In this document: positions 53,878-63,057 of the stretch, piece by piece
Layout: the number at the start of each line of letters is the position of its first letter
Numbering within the stretch: position 1 is the first letter of the stretch
NCBI GenBank assembly: GCA_013824865.1
Contig: PNON01000003.1
Span: forward strand, 1 to 64,000
Direction: 5' to 3'
DNA: 64,000 nt
Source of the DNA: Anaerolinea sp.
GTDB lineage: Bacteria; Chloroflexota; Anaerolineae; Anaerolineales; Anaerolineaceae
Translations under genes and position numbers: made by a program
The notes under the pieces: model-generated
Seen by the model: only the letters and a program-made list of their open reading frames with translations
Database searches by the model: none
Told to the model about the DNA's origin: nothing

Positions 53878-54822
53878 TTACTTAAACATGGTGGAAACTG
53901 CTGAATTCATCAGTTTAAAAATGGCGGGTGCCATAATGATGATGAAGACGGAAGGAAAGATCAAAAGCGCCATTGGAATAAGCATCTTAATTGGCGTTTT
54001 ATGGGCTTCCTCTTCTGCATGCTGACGCCGCCGCATTCTCATCTGATCCGACTGGATGCGCAAAATCTTCGCCATGCTAACACCCAGTTGTTCACTCTGG
54101 ATGACTGCTGCGATGAAACTGGTCATTTCAGGGATATCAACTCTGTCAGCCATTCCACGAAGAGCCTCTTTCCTGGCTTTTCCATATTGAATTTCCGTAA
54201 TCACACGTCCGAATGCCTGTGACAATTCATTATCCCATTTTTCAGAAACCTTCGCCACAGCTGCATCAAAACCCAATCCGGCTTCCACGCATATTGTGAG
54301 TAAATCCAGTGCATCCGGCATACTCAATTTTATGCTTTTTTGTCGTTTTTTGGATAGATTCGTCAACCAAAGACGAGGATAGATAAAGCCAAAAACACAG
54401 AATCCACCAATAACAATTAAGTTGGTTAGCGATGCCCACTTATCAGATGTAAAGAAGAATATTGCCCAGAAACTTCCGCCAAAGAGCAATGCTCCACCTC
54501 CTTGCATCAGGATGATTGTTCCAGGTTCAAACTTTCCTGTCAATCCTGCCATATCAATTTTCTTTTGGATAATATTTAATGGATCTTTTGGGAATAGTTT
54601 ATTAACTGACTCGCCCAATCTATGAAGGAACGGTGAAATTACTCGGTCCATGAAAGGCTGCGCCATTTCTATTTCTTCCAACGTACCTGTGTCAGCCAGG
54701 TTTGTTGCATTTTGTAAGCGTTGCTCGATAATCTCGTCGCGTTTTGGTATTTGAGATATGATAGCCAACACTAGAAAAACGACTACAACAACAATTATTA
54801 GTAGAAGCACTGTTAGATTCAT
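53878..54822 (-). CDS. tadC: Tad pilus inner-membrane protein TadC (type II secretion F-like)
   Basis: 314 residues with N- and C-terminal hydrophobic helices (LLLIIVVVVVFLVLAII; MALLIFPSVFIIIMAPAIF) and a cytoplasmic T2SSF domain (DALDLLTICVEAGLGFDAAVAKV; SEQLGVSMAKILR). Along with TadB it forms the membrane platform for Flp pilus assembly. It follows tadB by 18 nt. Confidence 0.9.
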   Translation of the reverse strand: MNLTVLLLIIVVVVVFLVLAIISQIPKRDEIIEQRLQNATNLADTGTLEEIEMAQPFMDRVISPFLHRLGESVNKLFPKDPLNIIQKKIDMAGLTGKFEPGTIILMQGGGALLFGGSFWAIFFFTSDKWASLTNLIVIGGFCVFGFIYPRLWLTNLSKKRQKSIKLSMPDALDLLTICVEAGLGFDAAVAKVSEKWDNELSQAFGRVITEIQYGKARKEALRGMADRVDIPEMTSFIAAVIQSEQLGVSMAKILRIQSDQMRMRRRQHAEEEAHKTPIKMLIPMALLIFPSVFIIIMAPAIFKLMNSAVSTMFK

Positions 54823-54840
54823 AGAGATCCTAAATGCATA

Positions 54841-55818
54841 TTAAACTTCAACTATAGCCAACTTTCGCATGATCAAATAGCCAATAGTGATCATTATTAC
54901 TACAGTCCCCAGTGCGATATACCCACAGGGAACATTCTGGGGGGCAAAGAATTCCATGATGTAACTTCTATCAGCTAAAAATAGGAGGAGCATCAAGGCA
55001 ACCGGCATTATCGATAAGAATCTGCCCGAGTACATCGCCTGGGTTGTGAGCACTCTGATCTCACCCTTGATTCTTACCCTATCCCGAATGGTATGCGAAA
55101 TTGTTTCAAGAATTTCCGAGAGATTACCACCCACTTCCCTTTGGACGTTCATCGCCGTCACGATCAAATCCAGATCCTCACTGGGAATTCGTTTGCAGAG
55201 ATTGGCAAGAGCTCTTTCTACACTCACTCCAAGCTGAACTTCCTGTACAACTCGCCGGAATTCATCCGAAATTGGTGCTGGCAATTCCCGGCTTATAGAT
55301 TCCATCGCTTGCAAGTTTGAATATCCAGCTCGTAAACCATTTACCATCAGGTTGAGCATATCTGGCAGCTGGTTATCAAACTTGGTCAGACGGCGCGTTT
55401 GTTCTGATTTGAGGTACATGCCGGGAATGAATCCCCCAACGACACCACCCAGTAGGATAATATACCATTCAAATCCACCCAGAAATGCGGCCAATAATGC
55501 CAATCCAGCAATTGCAACTATTTGCATCCCTAGATACTCGAGAGGTTTAAGGCGAATATCCGCACGGCTCAGATTTCGTGCAATTTTATTTCCCCACGAC
55601 GACTGCAATATCATTTTATGAATACCATCACTCAATCCAGCAGGTTTTTTCTCAAAATCATATATGGCCTCAGCGTCACCCTGGATTTCTTCAACGAAAG
55701 CGGGGGTATCACCTTTCAACTCTGGTTCGCTGTCTTTCCGCGATAAAAATAATCCACCAAATAGTAGCAAAATTGCGATTACCAGAGAGATCAGAATGAT
55801 GATCGTCATTAATGACAT
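54841..55818 (-). CDS. tadB: Tad pilus inner-membrane protein TadB
   Basis: 325 residues. N-terminal helix IIILISLVIAILLLFGGLFL, then a T2SSF domain (LPDMLNLMVNGLRAGYSNLQAMESISRELP; LVTAMNVQREVGGNLSEILE) and C-terminal helices. The ORF-track start adds 39 residues that overlap cpaF; ATG 55818 gives the usual TadB length, with AGGT 8 nt upstream. Confidence 0.9.
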   Translation of the reverse strand: MSLMTIIILISLVIAILLLFGGLFLSRKDSEPELKGDTPAFVEEIQGDAEAIYDFEKKPAGLSDGIHKMILQSSWGNKIARNLSRADIRLKPLEYLGMQIVAIAGLALLAAFLGGFEWYIILLGGVVGGFIPGMYLKSEQTRRLTKFDNQLPDMLNLMVNGLRAGYSNLQAMESISRELPAPISDEFRRVVQEVQLGVSVERALANLCKRIPSEDLDLIVTAMNVQREVGGNLSEILETISHTIRDRVRIKGEIRVLTTQAMYSGRFLSIMPVALMLLLFLADRSYIMEFFAPQNVPCGYIALGTVVIMITIGYLIMRKLAIVEV

Positions 55819-55841
55819 TTCATCTACCTGTTGAATCCTTC

Positions 55842-57245
55842 TTATGAATTTCCTGGTATCAGGACGCCAGTTGATAGCATTTTCACGGGGAATGATATCC
55901 CCGCTGCCTCTATCTTTTCCAACAGGACCGGGCAATATCCAGTCGGTTTGAGTTGACCATGAAGTTTGCCATTATGGTAACCTTGATTTTCAAACTTGAA
56001 AATATCGGCTATATTGATATTTCCATCTACGATGCCTAGGACTTCAGAGATGGAGGTAATTTTTCTTGTGCCATCCCGCATTCGCTCAATGTGAATGACC
56101 AGATTAATTGCACTGCAGATTTGCTCGCGGATGGCACGGGCTGGAAGATCCATTCCAGCCATTAAAACCATGGTTTCCAAACGTGCCATGGTATCTTTCG
56201 GACTATTCGAGTGCAGCGTCGACATGGAGCCATCGTGACCAGTATTCATTGCTTGCAACATATCCAGAGCAGCTCCATCTCGAATCTCACCCACGATGAT
56301 CCGATCCGGTCGCATTCGCAGGGAATTGGTCACGAGTTCGCGAATGGTGACTTCGCCCTTCCCCTCAATGTTAATGGGGCGCGACTCAAGCGTTACGATA
56401 TGCTCCTGGCGTAACTGCAGTTCTGCTGCGTTTTCAATCGTTATAATGCGTTCATCATCCGGAATAAAACTTGACAGGACATTGAGCAAAGTAGTCTTAC
56501 CAGAACCGGTACCCCCAGAAACCAAGATGTTGATTTTGGCTTCCACGCAGGCTTTAATGAAAAAAGCTGCATCAGGTGAGAGAGTTCGTAGTTGGATAAG
56601 TTTTTCGATGGTAATCGGATTTTTGGCGAATTTCCGAATAGTAAGCACTGGACCGATCAGGGAGATGGGTGGAATGACTGCATTGACACGCGACCCATCC
56701 GGCAATCTGGCATCGACATAAGGGCTGGTTTCATCAATTCGACGGCCTAGTGGGGCGACTATTTTTTCTATGATTCGCATCAGATGTTCATTGCTTTCAA
56801 ACAAGTTCGGTAAACGAACCAGCTTTCCATCCCTCTCAATAAATAATTCGGTTGCTCCATTGACCATAATCTCGGTGATGGTTTCATCTTGTAGTAATGG
56901 TTCCAACGGGCCATAACCCATAATCTCGGCAATGATCTGTTCGAACAGCTTACCCTTTTCAAATTTTGATAAGGGTATTTTTTCTTCATCCAGTATCTGT
57001 TGGAATAGTACCTGGATCCTTTTTTTTACCTCTTCTGTCTTTACTATGTCTTTCTCAATGTCCAATTCCGCTAATAGTTTGGTCTGGATCCTGTCCTTGA
57101 GTTCGAACATAGTCCCACTCGCGTCTGTCTTGGTAACAGGTGTGGAACTGACTTTATCGACCACTGGAGTTATTTCCGGTTTATCCAGCGGTCCGGTAGT
57201 TGGGGTCTGAGGCCCGGTGCTTAGTCTATCAAGAATCGAGGGCAT
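55842..57245 (-). CDS. cpaF: Tad/Flp pilus ATPase (CpaF/TadA)
   Basis: 467 residues, secretion ATPase of the GspE/VirB11 family that powers pilus polymerisation. Walker A SGGTGSGKT at about 243-251; Asp box EERIITIEN-like (DERIITIENAAEL), Walker B/His-box region IIVGEIRDGAALDMLQAMNTGHDGSMSTLHSNS. The N-terminal ~60 residues are a Pro/Thr-rich tail. One ATPase for both pilus growth and retraction is usual in Tad systems. Confidence 0.94.
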   Translation of the reverse strand: MPSILDRLSTGPQTPTTGPLDKPEITPVVDKVSSTPVTKTDASGTMFELKDRIQTKLLAELDIEKDIVKTEEVKKRIQVLFQQILDEEKIPLSKFEKGKLFEQIIAEIMGYGPLEPLLQDETITEIMVNGATELFIERDGKLVRLPNLFESNEHLMRIIEKIVAPLGRRIDETSPYVDARLPDGSRVNAVIPPISLIGPVLTIRKFAKNPITIEKLIQLRTLSPDAAFFIKACVEAKINILVSGGTGSGKTTLLNVLSSFIPDDERIITIENAAELQLRQEHIVTLESRPINIEGKGEVTIRELVTNSLRMRPDRIIVGEIRDGAALDMLQAMNTGHDGSMSTLHSNSPKDTMARLETMVLMAGMDLPARAIREQICSAINLVIHIERMRDGTRKITSISEVLGIVDGNINIADIFKFENQGYHNGKLHGQLKPTGYCPVLLEKIEAAGISFPVKMLSTGVLIPGNS

Positions 57246-57288
57246 ATTCTATCTCATCCATTAATTAAAGATACGGTTTATCATCTGA

Positions 57289-58377
57289 TTAATACGGTGT
57301 CGGTGAAGGGTCAACATTTGGCAGGCTAAGAATGGTGATAGCAGGTTCTATACTATAAGGTAATTTTACAGGAAGCTTGATTTGATAAGTATCCATTGCA
57401 TATTGCAAACTCACCGAGTCGGTTTGTACCATTTGGTCATCACCGGCACTGCGCAACACCATATTCATTTGAACTCCGCTATAAACCAGGTAATTCAAGG
57501 CAACCGCATCCTGAGGAGTTACGATAATCGTAATAATCTTTGGTCTGATAATCGTTTTTGTCACAGGTTGTTCTTGTGTTGTTGGTGTGGGCGTGGGTTG
57601 TATCTCCATTTCAGCTTCTATTTCCTCATCAATGGTTTCGCCAACTTGTAGGACAACCACATTCTGGAGAATCGTCTGGCTGACGATGCGGGGACGCTGG
57701 AGTTCAGATGGTAACAAATACAATGGCTGTGCTAAAGAGACGTCTTGCTCCGCTCTGCCTTTGGGAGAAGGTACCGCCAGTGATTGTACAAATGCCACCA
57801 TGGATGGTAAATCGGTCGTTCCAGCCCCTGGAATGACCATTGCAGATAAATTTGGCAAACGTGATTGGAATTCCGCATCTACATCCACAAACATCATGGT
57901 ACCAATCACATTGATGTGATCGCCAGGTTTGATGGTATAACCCACGCTCGAAAGCGGATTGGGTACTGGAATCGATATCGCCACCATACCTTCGGGTATC
58001 ATATAAGATTCTATCGACCCAGTTGGGCTTTCTGTGATAAGCGAACTGGTAATGGGTATTTTTGCAGCCAGGTCCATGGTCACTTTTTTACCTACTACTT
58101 CATTTATATCCGTAAAGAATACACCTGGAATAAGCAGCCGCTTGGGATAGGGAATGACCGTCACCATGTCTGGAGTTACGACATTGCCAAACTTTATCGG
58201 TTGAATACTGATGACAATGCTGGACATCTCTTCGCCTGGAGTCGGTACTACCTCAGCAGCTTGGTTCGCAGAAGTTTGTGGACTGACATACAGAACCCAT
58301 ACGAGAATAACACCAAAGATTAGCAGAAGTGCGAGATAAATCAGTACCTTTCCGCTGCGTTTTGATTTCTGAGCCAT
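57289..58377 (-). CDS. cpaB: Flp pilus assembly protein CpaB (RcpC-like)
   Basis: 362 residues. An N-terminal transmembrane helix (VLIYLALLLIFGVILVWVLY) is followed by a SAF domain (ITSSLITESPTGSIESYMIPEGMVAISIPV) and the RcpC domain (KPGDHINVIGTM). In diderms CpaB helps assemble the secretin; in this secretin-less set it may anchor or guide the pilus across the wall. The C-terminal ~60 residues include a Thr/Pro-rich stretch. It lies 162 nt after the pilin gene with a large hairpin in between. Confidence 0.85.
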   Translation of the reverse strand: MAQKSKRSGKVLIYLALLLIFGVILVWVLYVSPQTSANQAAEVVPTPGEEMSSIVISIQPIKFGNVVTPDMVTVIPYPKRLLIPGVFFTDINEVVGKKVTMDLAAKIPITSSLITESPTGSIESYMIPEGMVAISIPVPNPLSSVGYTIKPGDHINVIGTMMFVDVDAEFQSRLPNLSAMVIPGAGTTDLPSMVAFVQSLAVPSPKGRAEQDVSLAQPLYLLPSELQRPRIVSQTILQNVVVLQVGETIDEEIEAEMEIQPTPTPTTQEQPVTKTIIRPKIITIIVTPQDAVALNYLVYSGVQMNMVLRSAGDDQMVQTDSVSLQYAMDTYQIKLPVKLPYSIEPAITILSLPNVDPSPTPY

Positions 58378-58471
58378 GGTGACCTCCTGCTACCCTGAAT
58401 TATATAATGTGAAGATACAAGTTCAGTTTTTATTATATATCAAGTTAGAATATAGTATATAGTCAGAATCA

Positions 58472-58513
58472 AATAAACAAGAAACCCCACAGGTGGGGCT
58501 ACTTGTTTATTAT
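58472..58513 (-). terminator. Large hairpin / attenuator after the Flp pilin gene
   Basis: An inner CCCCAC/GTGGGG stem lies inside an outer AATAAACAAG/CTTGTTTATT repeat. On the minus strand the inner stem is followed by TTTCTTGTTT. It lies 25 nt after the pilin stop and may let abundant pilin mRNA end here while some transcription reads into cpaB. Confidence 0.75.
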
Positions 58514-58538
58514 TTTATGCAGGTTTGATTTAACTGGC

Positions 58539-58688
58539 TTACAGCGCGTCGACAATTTCCTGGAACAGGTTGGCAATAGCAGGACCGAGAAGCCGCAACA
58601 CAACCACCACCACGATGGCAATCAGGGCGATGATCAGCGCGTATTCGATCAGGGTTTGTCCTTTTTCATTTCGTTTGAGTAGGTTCAT
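58539..58688 (-). CDS. flp: Flp/Fap-type pilin (major Tad pilin)
   Basis: 49 residues, too short for the ORF track. It begins with charged MNLLKRNEKG and continues with the hydrophobic QTLIEYALIIALIAIVVVV, the class IVb/Flp pilin signature; a prepilin peptidase would cut between Gly10 and Gln11, with Glu14 at the +5-like position. It would be the pilus subunit. AAGGAG is 6 nt upstream of the ATG. It is the first gene of the Tad set on this strand. No prepilin peptidase gene was found in the window. Confidence 0.92.
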   Translation of the reverse strand: MNLLKRNEKGQTLIEYALIIALIAIVVVVVLRLLGPAIANLFQEIVDAL

Positions 58689-58857
58689 TTTCTTCTCCTT
58701 AAAATAGTTAATATTATTTTGATCTGTCTATATTTTATACTATTCCGGTCAATTATTATATTAAGAATTCCTTACAATTTACTAACTTTTAATCTTTCGT
58801 TAATAAAGCAACCGTTACCATCATGAAACCAGGATAGTTAACCGTACGTATACATTA

Positions 58858-58886
58858 TTGTGATAAGACACAATAATCACTATAAT
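58858..58886 (+). promoter_or_regulatory. Promoter of the 58.9 kb gene pair
   Basis: TTGTGA and a perfect TATAAT separated by 17 nt, 36 nt before the ATG, in the AT-rich region shared with the divergent pilin gene. Confidence 0.75.
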
Positions 58887-58922
58887 AAGTATAGGCAAAA
58901 TTATATTCCTTGAGGAGGATAA

Positions 58923-59447
58923 ATGAGCGACATATTTAATAAGGTTGTATCGCAGCAAGATGCCATCCGCAAGTTGCTGGGTAAAATCCCAGGCTTCAGT
59001 GGATATTTTGAGCGCGAGAACCGCAGGTCTTCAGATAAGGTGCTGCGGGATATGGTTGCCAAGCAATTTGAGGAAGTGTGGAGCCGCATCTCAGGTCTCC
59101 AACGGGACCTCATATCGCAGGGAGCCATTTATGCTATTGACGATCTTGAGGCAGCGGCAGTCAAGATACGCCAGGTAATCGATAGGGTGCAAAAAGCATC
59201 TTACGGTTATAGTGGATTCTTTGACGCAGTTAAGATCAATGAAAAAGAATTAGAGCTACTATATAATTATGATCTTGCCATGCTGGATAACGTGGATGCA
59301 GTCAGTAAAGCTGTGGATAATGTGGAAACTTCAATTGGGTCCGATGGGCTCCCTGCCGCTATTCGGAACCTCACCATGGTTGCGGAACAATGCGTCTCTA
59401 TGTTCAACAAACGTGCTGAAGTGATTACTGCATCTATTCCTCAGTAA
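58923..59447 (+). CDS. Unknown helical protein paired with the SPFH-HTH gene
   Basis: 174 residues. No family recognised. No signal peptide or transmembrane helix; the sequence is rich in heptad-like Leu/Ile/Val and Lys/Glu residues, suggesting a helical bundle or coiled coil (RDMVAKQFEEVWSRISGLQ; DAVSKAVDNVETSIG). GAGGAGG lies just before the ATG. It is 28 nt upstream of the SPFH-HTH gene, so the two probably work together, for example as a membrane-associated scaffold and partner. Confidence 0.6.
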   Translation: MSDIFNKVVSQQDAIRKLLGKIPGFSGYFERENRRSSDKVLRDMVAKQFEEVWSRISGLQRDLISQGAIYAIDDLEAAAVKIRQVIDRVQKASYGYSGFFDAVKINEKELELLYNYDLAMLDNVDAVSKAVDNVETSIGSDGLPAAIRNLTMVAEQCVSMFNKRAEVITASIPQ

Positions 59448-59475
59448 AACCAACAAATAAAAACGGAGAATTAAT

Positions 59476-60534
59476 ATGGCTAGGATTTTTGACGTAGTTG
59501 AATACCCGAGCGAGATGACGGATGAAATCGTCCATCGATTCCCCGAGGTGGGAGTTGCAGATCTGCGCATTGGCTCCCAGGTGATTGTACGTGAATCTCA
59601 AAACGTGGTCTTCTTTCGGGATGGAAAAGCATTGGACACTTTTGGCCCTGGACGTCATACCATCATTACCGCCAATATTCCGAAGGTGATCGATTTTATA
59701 GGCAAAGCCTTCAATGACCGCACGCCTTTCACCGCAGAAGTATATTATGTGTCCATGCGTGAATTTGCAGACCGCAAATGGGGAACCCCCCAGCCTATCA
59801 TCGTCCGCAACCCTGGCATGGGCCTTGGAGTCGCTCTATTACAGGGTTTTGGCACCTACAGTGTACAAATCAGCGACCCACAGCAATTCGTCGTCCAGAT
59901 CTGTGGTGCCCAGGGTATCTATCGCATGTCGGATATTGAAAACCGGCTGCGTACCATGCTGCTCTCCAAACTTCAGGATCTGCTCGGGGAGACTGCTGGC
60001 AAGAATTCAGTAGTGGAATTAATAGCCCTAACTGATGAGATCGGCGCTGGTGTCCGTGCCAAAACACAGGATGATTTCAAAGCAATCGGAATGACCCTGA
60101 AATCCTTCTATATCGGGAATCTCAAACCCTCAGATAAATCCGCTGAAGAACTGCGGGCGATGGGTATGCTCGATATGCAAACCTATACCCAGCTCCAGGC
60201 CGCTGACGCTATGAGGGATGCCGCCCAGAATCCTTCTGGTGGCGCTGGGTTAACAGCCGGGATTGGCGCTGGAATGGGTATTGGCAATGTCCTAAGCCAG
60301 TCACTCCAAGGCATGACTGGCGCTGGAGCATCAGGGGCTGCTCAACGGAACGCTGCCAATGGTAATGCAGCTGGCATTCCAGATGTGATGACACCCGCTG
60401 AAGCAGCTGCCATTCTCAAAGTATCAGAAGAGGATGTGCTTGCTGCTATCACCGCCGGCGATCTTAAAGCACGCAAGATCGGTTCAGCATTTCGCATCAG
60501 CAAGGAGGCTGTCGAATCCTTCTTGAAAGGTTAA
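59476..60534 (+). CDS. SPFH-domain protein with C-terminal helix-turn-helix
   Basis: 352 residues. Residues ~20-235 look like the YdjI-type SPFH/'virion core protein' domain (IGSQVIVRESQNVVFFRDGKALDTFGPGRHTIIT; TLKSFYIGNL). A Gly/Ala-rich linker (~240-300) is followed by a ~50-residue C-terminal domain MTPAEAAAILKVSEEDVLAAITAGDLKARKIG, the excisionase/MerR-like helix-turn-helix that normally binds DNA. SPFH proteins form membrane scaffolds, so a DNA-binding end is odd. A terminator follows. No signal peptide is seen. Confidence 0.8.
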   Translation: MARIFDVVEYPSEMTDEIVHRFPEVGVADLRIGSQVIVRESQNVVFFRDGKALDTFGPGRHTIITANIPKVIDFIGKAFNDRTPFTAEVYYVSMREFADRKWGTPQPIIVRNPGMGLGVALLQGFGTYSVQISDPQQFVVQICGAQGIYRMSDIENRLRTMLLSKLQDLLGETAGKNSVVELIALTDEIGAGVRAKTQDDFKAIGMTLKSFYIGNLKPSDKSAEELRAMGMLDMQTYTQLQAADAMRDAAQNPSGGAGLTAGIGAGMGIGNVLSQSLQGMTGAGASGAAQRNAANGNAAGIPDVMTPAEAAAILKVSEEDVLAAITAGDLKARKIGSAFRISKEAVESFLKG

Positions 60535-60553
60535 CACTTTTTCTATCCATTAT

Positions 60554-60582
60554 CAGGGCAGGAGCATATCCTGCCCTGTTTA
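60554..60582 (+). terminator. Terminator after the SPFH-HTH gene
   Basis: CAGGGCAGGA/TCCTGCCCTG, a perfect 10-bp stem with a 5-nt loop, followed by TTTAATTT. Confidence 0.88.
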
Positions 60583-60654
60583 ATTTCATGATGTTTTTTA
60601 TACATGATAAAATATAGGCAGGTCAATCCCAAATCCTAAAAACCAGGAGCCTGG

Positions 60655-61797
60655 ATGAAACTGCACGAATACCAATCCAAACAGATCCTCTCTCGTTACG
60701 GTATTCAAATCCCCAGAGGCAGAGTTGCACTTACAGCAAATGAAGCAAAACAAATATCAGAAGAACTAGGCACAGATGTCATAATTAAATCCCAGGTATT
60801 AATTGGCGGTCGTGGAAAAGCAGGTGGTATCCGGCTGGCAAAAAATCCGCGAGAAGCAGAAGACCTGGCTACATCGATACTGAGTATGGATATTAAAGGT
60901 CTTCCGGTACGTAAGGTACTGGTGGATGAAGCCATTAATTTCAGCCGGGAAATCTACCTTGCAATTGCAAATAACCGTATTACAGCCACCCCCAGCATTA
61001 TTGCTTCCGCCTCCGGAGGGATGAATATTGAGGAAGTTGCACAATCATCACCCGAGAAGATCATCGCTGAAGATATCCATCCATTACTTGGCTTGCGAGA
61101 TTATCAGATCCGCGACCTCGCTAGTTCCATCGACCTACCCCATTCCTTCTGGAAACAGTTCATGCAAATTTCGAGAGCGCTCTGGCAGTTATTTCGTGAC
61201 CAGGATGCCTCCCTAGCGGAGATCAATCCATTGGTCATTTCCAGCGATAATGAGCTTTTGGCCTTGGATGCCAAGATCACGATAGATGATAACGCGCTCT
61301 TCCGTCACCCTGAACTGAATGAACTTCGCGACCCGGACGCTGAAGATCCTACTGAAACCGAAGCTCGTAAATATGGTCTCTCATATATAAAACTGGATGG
61401 TAAGATTGGCTGCCTGGTTAATGGTGCTGGCCTTGCTATGGCAATCATGGATATGATCGAATACTATGGCGGTCAACCGGCTAACTTTCTCGATATTGGC
61501 GGAGGCGCTTCATCAGAAAAGGTGGCGGCAGCTATGCGCATCATTTTAAATGATCCCTCGGTAAATTGCATACTTATTAATATATTCGGTGGAATCACCA
61601 GGTGCGATGAAGTTGCCAGGGGAGTGACGCAGGTTCTGGCAGAGATGGACCACCCCGTCTCGATAATTGCCCGGTTGGTCGGAACCAATGCCCAGGCAGG
61701 CAAGGATACCCTCCAGCACGAAGATATTCATTCTGTGGAAACCCTCACTGAAGCCGCAAAAAAAGCTGTCGAAATTTCCGCCGGGAGAACAGCATGA
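60655..61797 (+). CDS. sucC: Succinyl-CoA ligase beta subunit (or related malate/citryl-CoA ligase)
   Basis: 380 residues. ATP-grasp domain ([36 protein letters not shown]) and the CoA-ligase domain ([38 protein letters not shown]). It makes ATP or GTP from succinyl-CoA in the citric acid cycle or its reductive branch. Its stop overlaps the sucD start by 4 nt. The sequence cannot exclude malate-CoA ligase, but the size and motif pattern fit SucC best. Confidence 0.9.
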   Translation: MKLHEYQSKQILSRYGIQIPRGRVALTANEAKQISEELGTDVIIKSQVLIGGRGKAGGIRLAKNPREAEDLATSILSMDIKGLPVRKVLVDEAINFSREIYLAIANNRITATPSIIASASGGMNIEEVAQSSPEKIIAEDIHPLLGLRDYQIRDLASSIDLPHSFWKQFMQISRALWQLFRDQDASLAEINPLVISSDNELLALDAKITIDDNALFRHPELNELRDPDAEDPTETEARKYGLSYIKLDGKIGCLVNGAGLAMAIMDMIEYYGGQPANFLDIGGGASSEKVAAAMRIILNDPSVNCILINIFGGITRCDEVARGVTQVLAEMDHPVSIIARLVGTNAQAGKDTLQHEDIHSVETLTEAAKKAVEISAGRTA

Positions 61798-62657
61798 GCA
61801 TCCTCCTTAATAAAAACTCCAGAATCATTGTTCAAGGAATCACCGGTGAAGAGGGACTTTTCCACACCACGAACATGATTAAATACGGTTCAGTCATTAT
61901 TGGCGGCACATCGCCTGGCAAAGGCGGCGAATGGGTTATGAATGGCAAATTACCGGTTTTTGATAGCCTTAAGCTCGCTGTGGAAGCCTCGGGGGCGAAT
62001 ACTTCGGTCATCTTCGTTCCAGCTAGACATGCCGCAGATGCCATGCTAGAAGCTGTGGATGCGGGCATCCCCCTCGTTGTATGCATCACCGAGGGTATTC
62101 CCATCCACGATATGATGAAAGTCAAAGTCTATGCAGACCAAAAAGGGACACGTATCATCGGTCCAAATTGCCCAGGAATAATTACCCCAGGGGAAAGCAA
62201 AGCTGGCATCATCCCGGGTAATATTACTTTGCCAGGCAGCATTGGCGTGGTTTCCCGTTCTGGCACATTGACATATGAAATGCTCTTTGCATTAAAACAG
62301 CAAGGCCTGGGCACGAGCACTTGCGTGGGAATTGGCGGAGATCCAATCATAGGCACTGATTTCGTTCAGATATTATCCCTCTTTGAAGCAGACCCACACA
62401 CTGAAAAAATAGTAATGATAGGCGAGATCGGTGGTCAGGATGAAGAGCGTGCCGCAGAATTTATCTCCAGTTCGATGACGAAACCCGTCTTTGCCTTTAT
62501 CGCGGGAATTTCCTCACCTCCAGGTAAACGGATGGGGCATGCAGGTGCGATTATCGAAGGATCTCATGGAAATGCGGCTTCCAAGATCGCTAACCTGGAA
62601 AATGCAGGGGTCAAAATTGGTCACAATCCAGAAGAACTCGCTGCCAGCTTAAAGTAA
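61794..62657 (+). CDS. sucD: Succinyl-CoA ligase alpha subunit
   Basis: 287 residues. CoA-binding N-terminus ([22 protein letters not shown]) and the catalytic His249 in GHAGAIIEG, which carries the phospho group. [14 protein letters not shown] and [15 protein letters not shown] are also typical. The start overlaps sucC by 4 nt. Usual length. Confidence 0.93.
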   Translation: MSILLNKNSRIIVQGITGEEGLFHTTNMIKYGSVIIGGTSPGKGGEWVMNGKLPVFDSLKLAVEASGANTSVIFVPARHAADAMLEAVDAGIPLVVCITEGIPIHDMMKVKVYADQKGTRIIGPNCPGIITPGESKAGIIPGNITLPGSIGVVSRSGTLTYEMLFALKQQGLGTSTCVGIGGDPIIGTDFVQILSLFEADPHTEKIVMIGEIGGQDEERAAEFISSSMTKPVFAFIAGISSPPGKRMGHAGAIIEGSHGNAASKIANLENAGVKIGHNPEELAASLK

Positions 62658-62680
62658 AAAGAGCGCACAATGTGCGCTCT
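62652..62680 (-). terminator. Terminator of acpP
   Basis: AGAGCGCAC/GTGCGCTCT, a perfect 9-bp stem with a 3-nt loop. On the minus strand it is followed by TTTTTACTTT, so it stops acpP transcription; on the + strand there is no U-run for sucD. Confidence 0.85.
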
Positions 62681-62698
62681 CATGGAAAACCAATTATA

Positions 62699-62935
62699 TT
62701 ACTTCAAATTTGCATCAATATGGCGAACAGCATCGCCAACAGTCTTTATGCTGCGAGCGTCTTCATCTCCGATATTGATATTGAATTTTTCACAAAAGCC
62801 ATCGACGAGAAAAAATTGATCCATGGAATCAGCCTTAAGATCCTCAATGAACCGGGTGTCCAACGTGATATCTTTTGCATCAATTTTCATCACCTCAGCG
62901 ACGACTTCTTTTACGCCTTCAACAGAACTTGCCAT
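62699..62935 (-). CDS. acpP: Acyl carrier protein with atypical helix II
   Basis: 78 residues. It carries acyl chains on a phosphopantetheine arm attached to Ser37 in ADSMD. Ordinary ACPs continue with DSLDxVELVMxLEExF; here helix II reads DSMDQFFLVDGFCEKFNI, which loses the V-E-L-V recognition residues and adds a Cys. It may serve a partner other than, or besides, standard FabD/H/F enzymes. AGGAGG lies 7 nt before the ATG. Located between sucD and fni, with its own promoter and terminator. Confidence 0.85.
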   Translation of the reverse strand: MASSVEGVKEVVAEVMKIDAKDITLDTRFIEDLKADSMDQFFLVDGFCEKFNINIGDEDARSIKTVGDAVRHIDANLK

Positions 62936-62973
62936 TATCGACCTCCTGTTTATCGATTATTATCAATAAATGA

Positions 62974-63001
62974 ATTGTATCTTTCATTAATATTCTGTCA
63001 A
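62974..63001 (-). promoter_or_regulatory. Promoter of acpP
   Basis: Minus strand TTGACA and TACAAT separated by 16 nt, 38 nt before the ATG. Confidence 0.78.
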
Positions 63002-63019
63002 GGCAGCCGTGGGTTATAT

Positions 63020-63048
63020 TTGACATAGACAGACGGAAAGGTTAAGAT
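63020..63048 (+). promoter_or_regulatory. Promoter of fni
   Basis: A perfect TTGACA and TAAGAT separated by 17 nt. The predicted start is within about 3 nt of ATG 63058, so the transcript may be leaderless, or translation starts at ATG 63070. Confidence 0.75.
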
Positions 63049-63057
63049 ATTCACAGA

